Assembly (NCBI GenBank): GCA_045629945.1
Contig: JAZQSE010000009.1
Span: 62,001 to 126,000 of the forward strand
Source: UBA1765 sp045629945
GTDB lineage: Bacteria; Fibrobacterota; Fibrobacteria; Fibrobacterales; Fibrobacteraceae
Direction of reading: 5' to 3'
DNA: 64,000 nucleotides
The notes under the pieces were generated by a model. That model had not been told where the DNA came from, did not search any database, and saw nothing but the letters and a program-made list of their open reading frames with translations. A program made the translations under genes and the position numbers. Below, one piece after another: positions 26,250-34,069 of the stretch. Each line of letters starts with the position of its first letter. Position 1 is the stretch's first letter.

Positions 26250-27086
26250 TTAAGGCGCCGTCGTAGATGTCCGAGTCGTATTTGCGGCCAAAAGTTGCTG
26301 CAAAAGGCTGTAAATTCCCTCTAGCGTGGCCTGTGAAGCTTGCGTTTGGTATGTCTGGGGCGCCATTGGAGGAGCCATAGGCGCCTGGATAGGCTGTTGT
26401 TGAGCCACAAATGGCGATTGCGCTGGGAGTGCCGCTTGCTGGGTCTGTTGGACCGCAAAAGGGGATTGCAATGGTCCTGGGGCGATTTGTGCGGGTTGCT
26501 GCACCGCAAATGGAGATTGTGCAGGGAGAGACGTTTGCGGGGCTTGTTGGGTCTGCTGGAACCGAATCCTGGAATTCCAAAAATTCCGTATTTCGACAAC
26601 CTGCTTTTTGTCGAAGCCGTTAATCAGCTCATGGGATTTGGCAAGTCCTAAAAATTTGCTCCACTCGCCACCACTAAGCTTGGCTAGTTTTTCTAATCGT
26701 TGTTGCCGAGGTAAGGATTCTTCCTTAGAAACGGTTTCATCCGCTTTCCGATAAGCCTGAAAAACATCGGAAATCTTATCCTTGCAGTTCTTTCCAAACA
26801 TTAGGTAATGTGTTAGAGTAATGCGAGAATAATTCGTTTGACGGAAGCTTGCTGCCGAATCAGCGAAAACATAAGCACTAAAAACATGCTTGCCCGTCTC
26901 TGATTTTAGAGTTATATAAGCAAATTGCCCAATGCCTAATTGAATCCCGTTAGGTGTGCACATTTGCTCGCTTTTCTGGGGATAGTTTTGGTTCTGAGAT
27001 AGTGAAATCCACTTCACGAACATTTGAAGATTTTCTGGGTTTAAGATGCCAAAGCGGCTTGTGATATCATTAAGAGAAATAATCAT
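26250..27086 (-). CDS. Element-encoded protein with Pro/Gln-rich repeat tail
   Basis: 278 residues from the ATG at 27086 (AAGGAGAATC upstream; the longer frame to 27116 lacks a ribosome site). The N-terminal ~160 residues look folded (MIISLNDITSRFGILNPENL, ITLKSETGKHVFSAYVFADS, SGGEWSKFLGLAKSHELING). The rest is a low-complexity tail with about four copies of LPAQSPFAVQQ-type units, then MAPPMAPQ and a C-terminal helix (EGIYSLLQQLLAAN). Such tails are typical of scaffold-like or plasmid accessory proteins. No family recognised. Confidence 0.6.
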   Translation of the reverse strand: MIISLNDITSRFGILNPENLQMFVKWISLSQNQNYPQKSEQMCTPNGIQLGIGQFAYITLKSETGKHVFSAYVFADSAASFRQTNYSRITLTHYLMFGKNCKDKISDVFQAYRKADETVSKEESLPRQQRLEKLAKLSGGEWSKFLGLAKSHELINGFDKKQVVEIRNFWNSRIRFQQTQQAPQTSLPAQSPFAVQQPAQIAPGPLQSPFAVQQTQQAALPAQSPFVAQQQPIQAPMAPPMAPQTYQTQASQATLEGIYSLLQQLLAANTTRTSTTAP

Positions 27087-27230
27087 ATGATTCTCCTTAA
27101 AAGGTACAGCGGTCATATTGCTGTACGGGTTTATTTTGACATGAATCCTCCGTTGGTTATGTAAGAAAAGTAAAAATCAAACTCCATGCTGTCAATGGGT
27201 GAAATTAAAAATTTGTGACATTTTTTGTCT

Positions 27231-27350
27231 AAAATATAGTTAATTAAATCAAACACACATTGCTCTAGAATATAGATAATTAAAGGGCTTGATGGCGATT
27301 AGTGTCTAACTAGATTCAGTTGGACAATATAAAATATAGTTAATTAAATA
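27231..27350. repeat. Iteron-like AT-rich repeats
   Basis: AAAATATAGTTAATTAAAT occurs at 27231-27249 and again at 27331-27349, exactly 100 bp apart. A variant, AGAATATAGATAATTAAA, lies at 27267-27284. They are in the same orientation and ~260 bp before the replication gene. Confidence 0.65.
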
Positions 27351-27503
27351 CAAATTAACTTTTTTTAAGTCGAATGAAAGAATAGCATTTGAAAAACATA
27401 TTTTAGCTAAGGAATCGGCTCTTCGCGACAACTGGGTATATCCGCTTGGAGAGTTGTAACACTCGGTAGTCACCGAGAGGCGCATCCATAAATACAGATA
27501 TAG

Positions 27504-27611
27504 AGAGTGAAGCCCCTGGCAAGAGTTTTTATTAGGTCATCGTTCTGTCCCCGTGCTTCACCTTTGGGGGGGGGGAACGGTGGCCGCTTTTTTATATAGG
27601 AGTGAAGCCTT
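27504..27611 (+). promoter_or_regulatory. Structured leader of the replication gene
   Basis: GCTTCAC (27555-27561) can pair with GTGAAGC at 27507-27513 or with GTGAAGC at 27602-27608. The second partner sits between the AGGAG ribosome site and the ATG at 27612. The two pairings exclude each other, so the first would free and the second hide the start site. A ten-G tract lies at 27566-27575. Resembles the copy-control leaders of plasmid rep genes; inferred. Confidence 0.45.
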
Positions 27612-29372
27612 ATGTTAACGGAAGAAATGCTCGAAGAGCTAAAGGCAGGACCAACAACAATGCCAATCATGCACACGGATAAGCAAGTCTCTATCCAGGA
27701 CGAAGACAACTACACAGACATCACCGAAGATGACTACGAGAGATTTTACGAGGAGCACAAACGGGAAATTGCCGAAGAGGATGCAGATGAAGCAGAACGC
27801 CTTGAATTCATGCCGTCAGAAGAAGAAATAGAAGACAGGCTAAACCACCCTGATTATTATCAAGAATGCCTCCAATACGTCAGAACTACGCACACGTCAA
27901 AATATGAGGCCATCGAAAACAAAAAGAAAGCTTGCATGCAAGGAAACTGGTCTAGCCACAGCTTCTGTTTCGAGGACCTTGTAGAGCATCACCGCAACGG
28001 GATGACCGTGCGTCATCTGCCGCCCCAGCCAGGTCAGCCATGGTCGACTCGTTTTTTATTCATTGACATTGACAACAAACCCCAACCAGGCCACAAGCCA
28101 CCTAATATCAGTGCAGAAGAACTGGACGCAGTGCTGCCAACTCTCGGGTATGAGGCGACCGCTTACACGGAATCGACATCAAATATCCTATATAAGTGGC
28201 ACATTTTCTTGTTTCTTTGCACTCCAGCCAAAACAAAAGAAGAGTACGACAATTGCCGAATCGATGCCGACAATAAGCTTAGAACGGCTCTTGCAGCCCT
28301 CAGGGGAATAAAGTCTTTACCAGCCCTCGCCGACCCCAAGGTACACTGGCAATCTAGCCTATATGCCCCTTCCCAGTCAGAGAGGCACGACTTCGTGCTC
28401 GGTGGCTGGGTGTACAGCAAAGGACAAAAAAAATATGTCCAGGACATGGCTCACGTTGAACGGACAATCGGGAACCCGACACCTAGGGCAAAGAGCGACA
28501 TCATAGACAACTACTTCAAGGATACATTAGTCCCTCTTACAGCTTCAAAGTTCTGTGCCTGGCTACGTCACGCAGGTCTTACAACGGTCGAACGAATAGA
28601 TGACTTCGAGTATGACTTCAATCTGCCAGGGACATTGCCATACATACGCAAAGGCGCCCAAAAGGAAATCGACCAGATAAAGGAAGGGGAACGGCATATG
28701 CGTATTTCAGCATTCATGCTAAAGATTTACGCACAGTCTAGAAGCTATAATCTCTACATGGATGAGCATGGGTTTGGAGAGCACAAGTTTAATGACGACG
28801 ACATCGTAGATTCGTTTAAGCACTATGTCGAAAAGGCATTCGACACAGCTGGCGGGTATAACCTTGACAGGCATGTTGTCGAGCTAAAGGAGATGATTAG
28901 CAAACATAGAAGCATGAGCGACCGTGAATACCTCGAATCTGTTGCCAAATACACATCAGGTAGACACAGGTTTAGAACGAGACGTTACACGTCCATGACA
29001 GCAGAAAAGATATGCGAGCAATATCGGACAGCAAACGGTGAGGTAGAATTCGATAGTGTGCAGTTCCGCAAATCCTACTTAAAAGACCAACGAGTGAGCT
29101 TGCCGACATTGAAGAAGGTGGCTTCATCAAAGGGTCTAAAGATTAGTACTGCAAATGGTTCTAGAGGAGGCGCCCGTGTAGGTGCTGGGCGCAATGCCTA
29201 TGTAACATGGGAGATGCTCAAGACAAAGGGAGAATTGGTTAACGGAGTGTTCTACTATGTTGAGCAGATTTCTACTGCTGAAAAGAAGTTCATTCAAAGG
29301 GAAGGCAAGAAAGTGAAGAAGAAAAAAGGGACGAATCAAAGAAGAAAATATCGTCGTGTTCTCTCCTTATAG
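27612..29372 (+). CDS. Replication protein with primase-like (AEP) domain
   Basis: 586 residues; AGGAG is followed by ATG at 27612. The N-terminal ~90 residues are highly acidic (YTDITEDDYERFYEEHKREI). A primase-like core follows (~130-270) with the DxD-type strand RFLFIDIDN, a TSN...YKWHIFLFL strand (position of the sxH motif) and DPKVHWQSSLYAPS (possible third motif). The helical C-terminal half ends in a strongly basic tail (KKKKGTNQRRKYRRVLSL). Related proteins are replication initiators of plasmids and integrated elements. This would let the element replicate after excision. The AEP assignment rests on motif reading only. Confidence 0.6.
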   Translation: MLTEEMLEELKAGPTTMPIMHTDKQVSIQDEDNYTDITEDDYERFYEEHKREIAEEDADEAERLEFMPSEEEIEDRLNHPDYYQECLQYVRTTHTSKYEAIENKKKACMQGNWSSHSFCFEDLVEHHRNGMTVRHLPPQPGQPWSTRFLFIDIDNKPQPGHKPPNISAEELDAVLPTLGYEATAYTESTSNILYKWHIFLFLCTPAKTKEEYDNCRIDADNKLRTALAALRGIKSLPALADPKVHWQSSLYAPSQSERHDFVLGGWVYSKGQKKYVQDMAHVERTIGNPTPRAKSDIIDNYFKDTLVPLTASKFCAWLRHAGLTTVERIDDFEYDFNLPGTLPYIRKGAQKEIDQIKEGERHMRISAFMLKIYAQSRSYNLYMDEHGFGEHKFNDDDIVDSFKHYVEKAFDTAGGYNLDRHVVELKEMISKHRSMSDREYLESVAKYTSGRHRFRTRRYTSMTAEKICEQYRTANGEVEFDSVQFRKSYLKDQRVSLPTLKKVASSKGLKISTANGSRGGARVGAGRNAYVTWEMLKTKGELVNGVFYYVEQISTAEKKFIQREGKKVKKKKGTNQRRKYRRVLSL

Positions 29373-29570
29373 ATTATCATTTTTAAATTTGAAATGTCCC
29401 TATTTTAGCCCGAAATCGCCAAAAACCAGACAATTAAAAGCAAACCAACTAAACAGCGGTGAACTAAAAAGGGACAAATCAAAGCGGAAAATATCGTCGT
29501 GTTCCCTCCTTATAGATTATCATTTTTTCGTTTGAAATGTCCCTATTTTTAGCTTGAAATTGCCAAAAAC
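29328..29570. repeat. ~100-bp direct repeat spanning the rep stop codon
   Basis: 29328-29426 covers the last codons and stop of the rep gene and matches 29471-29570 with about ten differences (shared GGGAC-AATCAAAG, AAAATATCGTCGTGTT, GAAATGTCCCTATTTT). Within each copy GGGAC and GTCCC arms face each other, so each can form a hairpin. The rest of 29571-29707 shows nothing I can name. Confidence 0.75.
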
Positions 29571-29707
29571 GGCGCACACCCACTAGGCCGCAACATCAAG
29601 CAATCAACCTACTTAATCGCATGTGTCAAAAATACACCTCTGTGTTAAAGCAAGACGCCTGAAAAACCCCCGCAGGGGTAAAGAACCTTAAACAGCAGAG
29701 CGGCCCG

Positions 29708-30490
29708 TTACATCACATTTAGTGTCTTTAAATACGTTTCTGTTACAGCTATCGAGCCATGATTCAATAGAGTTTTAAGTCGATAGATATCTTTATTTGC
29801 TTTGTAATAACGGGATGCATAGAAATGTCTGAAATCATGAGCACTGAACGTACTCGTAATAAGACCACTCTTATTCATCTTGGCCATCCAATAAGCAATC
29901 TGCATTTTCAACTTGGAGTCAGAAAGTTCTGCAAAAGGCATCCTTTTCCCCTTGAAGACTTTGAAGTATTCCAAAATTGACTTACAGCCTGGAATCTGAA
30001 TGGCATCATCGAAGCTCCCTCTATATCCCTTGCCTTTGGAGATTGTCGAAAAAACTTGAGCTTCATAGTCAATAGTCAAGTTTGGCAAACCGCCCACTCG
30101 AAGGCCCCTGAGCGCCATGATAGCGAATGCGGCTCGTAGCTCCCGACTTATGAGTTTACTGTTTAGTATTGCAACCACATCGGCTTCTGAGGGGACCACA
30201 ATGTCCTTTTTTGCAGCTCTCTTTGGCAAAGCCCTTGTTCCTCGAAACGGATTCATAATGGAATGATTAGTTACTCTCTCCACGAATGAGTAGAAAGCGC
30301 TGATGGCAGATGCGTCCCTTCTTATTGCCGCAGGCGCCCTATCTTTTGCGCCCATGTTGATGATTCCATTATCTATAGGCTTAGTGATGAATGAACTTTG
30401 AATGAATTGGTCCGCCTCCAAAGTAGTGAGTTCTGCAAAGTTCTTTCCTGACATTTTCAAAGACACTTCCAAACGCCCTGGAATAAGCAT
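29708..30490 (-). CDS. Tyrosine recombinase, catalytic part (frameshifted gene)
   Basis: This frame carries the end of the core-binding domain (AELTTLEADQFIQSS, RRDASAISAFYSFVERVT) and the whole catalytic domain: Arg in ALRGLRVGGLPNLTID, Lys in STISKGKGYRG, HDFRHFYASR (H-x-x-R), H in LLNHGSIAVTETYL, and the nucleophile Tyr in the same block. The N-terminal half of the domain lies in another frame (30381-30740). The first ATG here (30490) lies inside that frame and has no ribosome site. Together they would give a normal integrase of ~340 residues. Removing one A from the run opposite 30454-30457 would join the frames as VFEMSGKNF. Confidence 0.75.
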   Translation of the reverse strand: MLIPGRLEVSLKMSGKNFAELTTLEADQFIQSSFITKPIDNGIINMGAKDRAPAAIRRDASAISAFYSFVERVTNHSIMNPFRGTRALPKRAAKKDIVVPSEADVVAILNSKLISRELRAAFAIMALRGLRVGGLPNLTIDYEAQVFSTISKGKGYRGSFDDAIQIPGCKSILEYFKVFKGKRMPFAELSDSKLKMQIAYWMAKMNKSGLITSTFSAHDFRHFYASRYYKANKDIYRLKTLLNHGSIAVTETYLKTLNVM

Positions 30491-30740
30491 CCATCGTATG
30501 AACTGAACTTAGGTTCGCCAGAAAGGTCGCTTTAATTTCGTCATAATTAAGTTTGGCAATTTTTGCTTTAAATTGTAGGTCCTTTTTCAGGTTATCTACC
30601 ATAGCAATCTGGATTACGGATTTCTGAGAGTTCTTGTCCAGTTCCTCAAATGTTGGCGCCGAGTTCAAAATTTCGACTGCATTTTGGGTAGTCATCGGCA
30701 TGTTTTCCTTGCTTGTTTGAAGAGTGATTATGTCAGACAT
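30381..30740 (-). CDS. Tyrosine recombinase, N-terminal part (frameshifted gene)
   Basis: AAAGGAG lies 6 nt before the ATG at 30740, so this is the true translation start of the gene whose catalytic part is at 29708-30490. Residues ~80-95 (FLANLSSVHTMDAYSRAFGS) are the start of a SAM-like core-binding domain. After VFENV the frame reads out of family and stops at 30381. The first ~70 residues (ILNSAPTFEELDKNSQKSVI) form an N-terminal helical extension. The gene starts 36 bp after the intact integrase, so the pair is an operon. Confidence 0.65.
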   Translation of the reverse strand: MSDIITLQTSKENMPMTTQNAVEILNSAPTFEELDKNSQKSVIQIAMVDNLKKDLQFKAKIAKLNYDEIKATFLANLSSVHTMDAYSRAFGSVFENVRKELCRTHYFGGGPIHSKFIHH

Positions 30741-30760
30741 GTTTTGCTCCTTTTTAACAT

Positions 30761-30785
30761 CTTACATAAGGAGAAATTATGTAAG
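30761..30785. repeat. CTTACATAA inverted repeat between the two integrase genes
   Basis: CTTACATAA / TTATGTAAG, perfect 9-bp arms with a 7-bp spacer. The right arm covers the stop codon of the integrase ending at 30777. Same arms as at 19121-19166. Confidence 0.75.
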
Positions 30786-31835
30786 GTTTTGATTTTCCTG
30801 GTTGTTTGTTGTGAAGATTGTCGGAACTGTATTCAGGGCCTTTATCTTGTCACTTAAAAGACACTTGGCATAAACCTGGGTTGCTCTCACGGTAGTGTGA
30901 CCCATTAGCTGAGAAACTGTGTAGAGATTCCCGCAAGATTCCAAGCTGATGACAGCAAAGGTGTGTCTCGCACAATGAAACGAAATCTTCTTGTAGATTT
31001 TCGCCTCTCTGCACAAACGCTTTAGCAACCGATTCATGAATGCGGAGTGTTTGTTGATTTCGCCAAACACAAAAGGCGACCTCTTATGGGGAGGGAGAAA
31101 CGCCTTAGCGTTTTCTGTCAAAGGTATTTGGACAAAACGCTTCGTTTTTTGCATTGTTATGGAGATAACACCATCACGAATGTTCGCATATTGTAATCGC
31201 TGCATGTCGCTCCAACGTAGTCCAGTAAAACAGCAAAAAAGAAAAGCCTTTTTATAGACTTCAAAACAAGTTGGCACTTCTGATAAACGTTTTAGTTCGT
31301 CGAGGGTCAGGAAATTTCTAGGCTTTAACACCACCTTAGGACATAGGTCTGAAAAGTCAGGGATTCTAAATATCAGGTCATCTTTATAAGCGTGGCGAAG
31401 TACGCCTTTGATGAAGCTGACTCTATTTGAAATTGAACCTGAAGAATTACCACGCTCACTCATGTATTTGATAAACTTTGACATCCAAATACGATTGACT
31501 CCACCCACATTCACGTTTGGGTCAAATTCCTCAACGACTCGAATCATCGAGCGTCGATTTAGCTGGGTGCTTGGGCTAAGCTCAGCTTCGTTTATAGAAC
31601 GGGCGTAATTAACAAAAAGTGGCAATTTTTCATCAGGGAACAAAAGCTCTGTTTCCAGCTCTAGCTTGTACTTGTTAGCAAGCGCCATGGTTTTCATGGT
31701 GTTTGCCTTGTCTCTATCATTAACATGAAGATTCAGGTACCTTTTGTGTCTTTTCCCGTCCACTGGACTTACATAATCCAAATAGAGACAATAGCCTTTT
31801 TGAAGCTTTTTTCGACGAATATGGACAATTTCCAT
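30777..31835 (-). CDS. int: Tyrosine recombinase / integrase (intact)
   Basis: 352 residues from the ATG at 31835 (AAGAGG upstream; the longer frame to 31931 has no ribosome site). The layout is that of Bacteroides-type integrases: an N-terminal arm-binding beta domain (EIVHIRRKKLQKGYCLYLDY... RHKRYLNLHV), a SAM-like core-binding domain (~90-190: SPSTQLNRRSMIRVV), and a catalytic domain with Arg in FTGLRWSDMQRL, Lys in MQKTKRFVQIPL, SFHCARHTFA (H-x-x-R), LMGHTTVRATQVYAK (H and nucleophile Tyr). It lies 146 bp from the right direct repeat, so it is the probable recombinase for integration at the thrS leader. Confidence 0.92.
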   Translation of the reverse strand: MEIVHIRRKKLQKGYCLYLDYVSPVDGKRHKRYLNLHVNDRDKANTMKTMALANKYKLELETELLFPDEKLPLFVNYARSINEAELSPSTQLNRRSMIRVVEEFDPNVNVGGVNRIWMSKFIKYMSERGNSSGSISNRVSFIKGVLRHAYKDDLIFRIPDFSDLCPKVVLKPRNFLTLDELKRLSEVPTCFEVYKKAFLFCCFTGLRWSDMQRLQYANIRDGVISITMQKTKRFVQIPLTENAKAFLPPHKRSPFVFGEINKHSAFMNRLLKRLCREAKIYKKISFHCARHTFAVISLESCGNLYTVSQLMGHTTVRATQVYAKCLLSDKIKALNTVPTIFTTNNQENQNLT

Positions 31836-31980
31836 GTGTTTTTCCTCTTGTAAAACAGGGGGACAAAAAGGGGGACAAAATTGTCGGTATCGCCCATTCT
31901 TTTTCGACCCGTGATTATTTTCCCGCCACAAATTCGTCCCGCCACTCGCCCGATTTGCCGTTTTTTTCTAAATTTGCCCG

Positions 31981-32049
31981 CACCGCCAGATGTCGTATTT
32001 CTGGGGAACCGGGCGAGAACCGCCCTCAAAAAGGAAAATATTATGTCTC
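31981..32049 (+). repeat. Right direct repeat (att-like) containing the functional thrS leader
   Basis: Same 69 bp as 18898-18966. Here the sequence runs on into the full thrS gene. Within 31836-31980 upstream lies the divergent gap to the integrase gene, which must now supply the thrS promoter. Confidence 0.85.
31986..32025 (+). promoter_or_regulatory. Predicted thrS translational operator (anticodon-arm mimic + hairpin)
   Basis: Hairpin 1: CCAGA / TCTGG, 5-bp stem (31986-31990 / 32000-32004). The inner loop, after a T-T mismatch, is GTCGTAT: U, then CGU (a threonine anticodon), then A, spaced like positions 33-37 of tRNA-Thr(CGU). Hairpin 2: GGGCG / CGCCC (32011-32025). Then AAGGA and ATG at 32043. 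In E. coli, ThrRS represses its own translation by binding an anticodon-like arm upstream of thrS. The same design is inferred here. Confidence 0.55.
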
Positions 32050-33980
32050 AAATCGAACTTACATTCCCTAATGGCGACCTACGTTCCGTCGAATTGGGGA
32101 CTACTGGCCTTGATATTGCTAAGAGCATTTCTGAAGGTCTTGCTCGTAAAGCTATCGGCGTTAAATTGGGTGATAAAATTTTGGATTTAAATCGCCCGTT
32201 GACTGAAAGCGGCTCTATCAAGATTATTACTCCGAATAACGATGACCCAGATGCTTTGATGCTTTTGCGCCATTCTTGTAGCCACGTTCTTGCCGAAGCT
32301 GTTTGCGATTTATTCCCAGGCACAAAATTGGCTTATGGCCCAGCAATCGATAAAGGTTTCTATTACGATTTGATGACTCCAACTCCTATTAAGGAAGAGG
32401 ATTTTGCAAAGATTGAAAAGCGAATGAAGGAAATCATTAAAGAGGATAGGCCTTTTACTCGCATTGAAGTTTCTGCCGAAGAGGGTTTGAAGCGTACCGA
32501 AGGCGATAAGTATAAAAGAGATAACGCTGAACGCGCTTTGGAACGCGAAGGTAATGATGGTACTCTCAGTTTTTATTGTTCCGGAAAACCAGGCGAAAAC
32601 TGGGAAGATCTTTGCGCTGGCCCTCATGTTCCAAGTACAGGTAAATTGAAGGCTTTTAAGATTTTGTCTTTAGCTGGTGCATACTGGCATGGCGATCAGA
32701 ATTCTGACCAGTTGACTCGCGTTTATGGCACTTGCTTTGCCGATAAGGAAGGTCTTGAAACTTATTTGCATTTGTTGGAAGAAGCTAAAAAGCGCGATCA
32801 CAGAAAAATTGGTAAAGAAATGGACCTTTACCATATTGAAGACCACTCCCCTGGTATGGTGTTCTGGCACCCCAAGGGCACTACTATGGTGAATGCTCTT
32901 AAGGATTATATCCGCGGAAAAATTGACCGCCGTGGTTATAAAGAAGTGATTACGCCAGAACTTGTTGATAAATCCCTCTGGATTAAATCCGGCCACGCTG
33001 ACAAGTATAACGAAAACATGTTCAGAACTTTTGCTGGCGAACAAGAAATGGCTGTGAAGCCTATGAACTGCCCTTGCCACATTCAGATTTTTAACACCGG
33101 GCTCCGTAGCTGGCGTGATTTGCCAATGCGTCTTGCTGAATTTGGTAAATGCCACCGTTATGAACCTGCCGGCACCATGCATGGTTTAATGCGTGTTCGC
33201 GGTTTTGTACAAGACGATGCTCATATTTTCTGTACAGAAGATCAAATCGCAAGCGAAGTGGCTGATTTCTGCCAACTCGTGAAAGATGTTTACGCAGATT
33301 TCGGCTTTAATGATATTCTCGTGAAGTTCTCTACTCGCCCAGAAAAACGCGTGGGTTCAGATGACTTGTGGGATAAGGCCGAAGAAGCTCTTGAAGAAGC
33401 TACAAAGCTTGCCGGGCTTGATTATGTTCTGAACCCAGGCGAAGGGGCTTTCTATGGGCCAAAACTTGAATTTGTTTTGAAGGATTGTCTTGGTCGCGAC
33501 TGGCAATGCGGAACTATTCAAGTGGATTTCAATTTGCCACAACGCCTTGGCGCTGAATATGTGGGTAAAGACAACCAAAAACATATTCCTGTAATGCTCC
33601 ACCGTGCTGCCGTGGGTTCTATTGAACGTTTCCTCGGTATTCTTATCGAAGAATTTATGGGCGATTTTCCTCTTTGGCTTTCACCAGTTCAAGCTCGCGT
33701 ACTTCCTATTTCTGAAAAGTTTGTGGAATACGCAAGAACTGTAGAACGCGAACTTGTAAATGCTGGCATGCGTGTTGAAATTGATGATTCTAACGAAAAG
33801 TTGGGTTACAAGATTCGTCAATGCGAACTCCAGAAGGTGCCTTACTTGCTGATTGTTGGAGAGAAGGAAGTGGCTGATGGTGTTGTTTCTGTTCGCCGTA
33901 GAAAAGAAGGCGATAAAGGTAGCATGACTGTCGCTCAATTCCTCGAAATGACCGCTGACGATCGTAAGGTTGTGAGATAA
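32043..33980 (+). CDS. thrS: Threonyl-tRNA synthetase
   Basis: 645 residues, normal length. The start at 32043 (AAGGA upstream, MSQIELTFPNGD) is the TGS-domain start; an open frame back to 31881 is leader sequence. TGS domain ~1-62; second additional (editing/HxxxH) domain ~65-225 with RHSCSHVLAEAV and the zinc-type CAGPHVPSTG; class II catalytic core from ~240 with the zinc-binding Cys in MNCPCHIQIF, motif 2 (PMRLAEFGKCHRYE) and motif 3 (MLHRAAVGSIERFLGILIEE); anticodon-binding domain ~545-645. It charges tRNA-Thr. An element is integrated in its leader and a diverged copy of its last 37 codons lies at 38211. Confidence 0.97.
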   Translation: MSQIELTFPNGDLRSVELGTTGLDIAKSISEGLARKAIGVKLGDKILDLNRPLTESGSIKIITPNNDDPDALMLLRHSCSHVLAEAVCDLFPGTKLAYGPAIDKGFYYDLMTPTPIKEEDFAKIEKRMKEIIKEDRPFTRIEVSAEEGLKRTEGDKYKRDNAERALEREGNDGTLSFYCSGKPGENWEDLCAGPHVPSTGKLKAFKILSLAGAYWHGDQNSDQLTRVYGTCFADKEGLETYLHLLEEAKKRDHRKIGKEMDLYHIEDHSPGMVFWHPKGTTMVNALKDYIRGKIDRRGYKEVITPELVDKSLWIKSGHADKYNENMFRTFAGEQEMAVKPMNCPCHIQIFNTGLRSWRDLPMRLAEFGKCHRYEPAGTMHGLMRVRGFVQDDAHIFCTEDQIASEVADFCQLVKDVYADFGFNDILVKFSTRPEKRVGSDDLWDKAEEALEEATKLAGLDYVLNPGEGAFYGPKLEFVLKDCLGRDWQCGTIQVDFNLPQRLGAEYVGKDNQKHIPVMLHRAAVGSIERFLGILIEEFMGDFPLWLSPVQARVLPISEKFVEYARTVERELVNAGMRVEIDDSNEKLGYKIRQCELQKVPYLLIVGEKEVADGVVSVRRRKEGDKGSMTVAQFLEMTADDRKVVR

Positions 33981-34033
33981 GGCGACATTCGTCATTGCGA
34001 GCCCCCAAAGGGGCGACGCAATCCATAAGATTC

Positions 34034-34064
34034 AAAACGCAGACTCAACCTGAGTCTGCGTTTT
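34034..34064. terminator. Terminator 3' of thrS
   Basis: AAAACGCAGACTCA / TGAGTCTGCGTTTT hairpin followed by GTTTTC. It also lies just past the stop of the convergent toxin gene at 34070. A REP-like element (GTCATTGCGAG...GACGCAATCC, 33992-34024) precedes it. Confidence 0.85.
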
Positions 34065-34069
34065 GTTTT

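Larger units (their letters stand above)
27087..27611. other. Gene-free 525-bp region before the replication gene
   Basis: Holds one CTTACATAA-type motif (inverse form at 27157-27165), three iteron-like AT repeats (27231-27350), and the structured leader of the replication gene with a run of ten G (27566-27575). This is the best candidate for a replication origin/control region of the element. No gene is supported. Confidence 0.5.
18898..32049. mobile_element. 13-kb integrated element inserted at the thrS leader
   Basis: Bounded by 69-bp direct repeats (18898-18966 and 31981-32049, 67 of 69 matching) that contain the thrS leader hairpins, ribosome site and first codons. Inside are an ArdC-like antirestriction gene, a type II restriction system with C protein and two methyltransferases, a replication protein, and two minus-strand tyrosine recombinase genes at the right end next to the repeat. 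This is the layout of a site-specifically integrated, possibly replicating, element (IME- or ICE-like). No relaxase or conjugation genes are seen, so it would need help to transfer. The 202 bp left of it (18696-18897) contain a GGGGAAGGCTTTCCCCTTTT terminator-like hairpin and probably the displaced upstream region of thrS. Confidence 0.8.

Noticed and set aside
30440..30470. Programmed +1 frameshift (CTTTGA as in prfB) in the split integrase
   Set aside because: CTT TGA is present but not in the frame being translated, so the prfB mechanism does not apply; a simple indel is more likely.
31881..32042. Longer N-terminus for thrS
   Set aside because: The in-frame extension covers the leader hairpins and ribosome site. 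ThrRS homology (TGS domain) begins at the ATG at 32043, which has AAGGA upstream.
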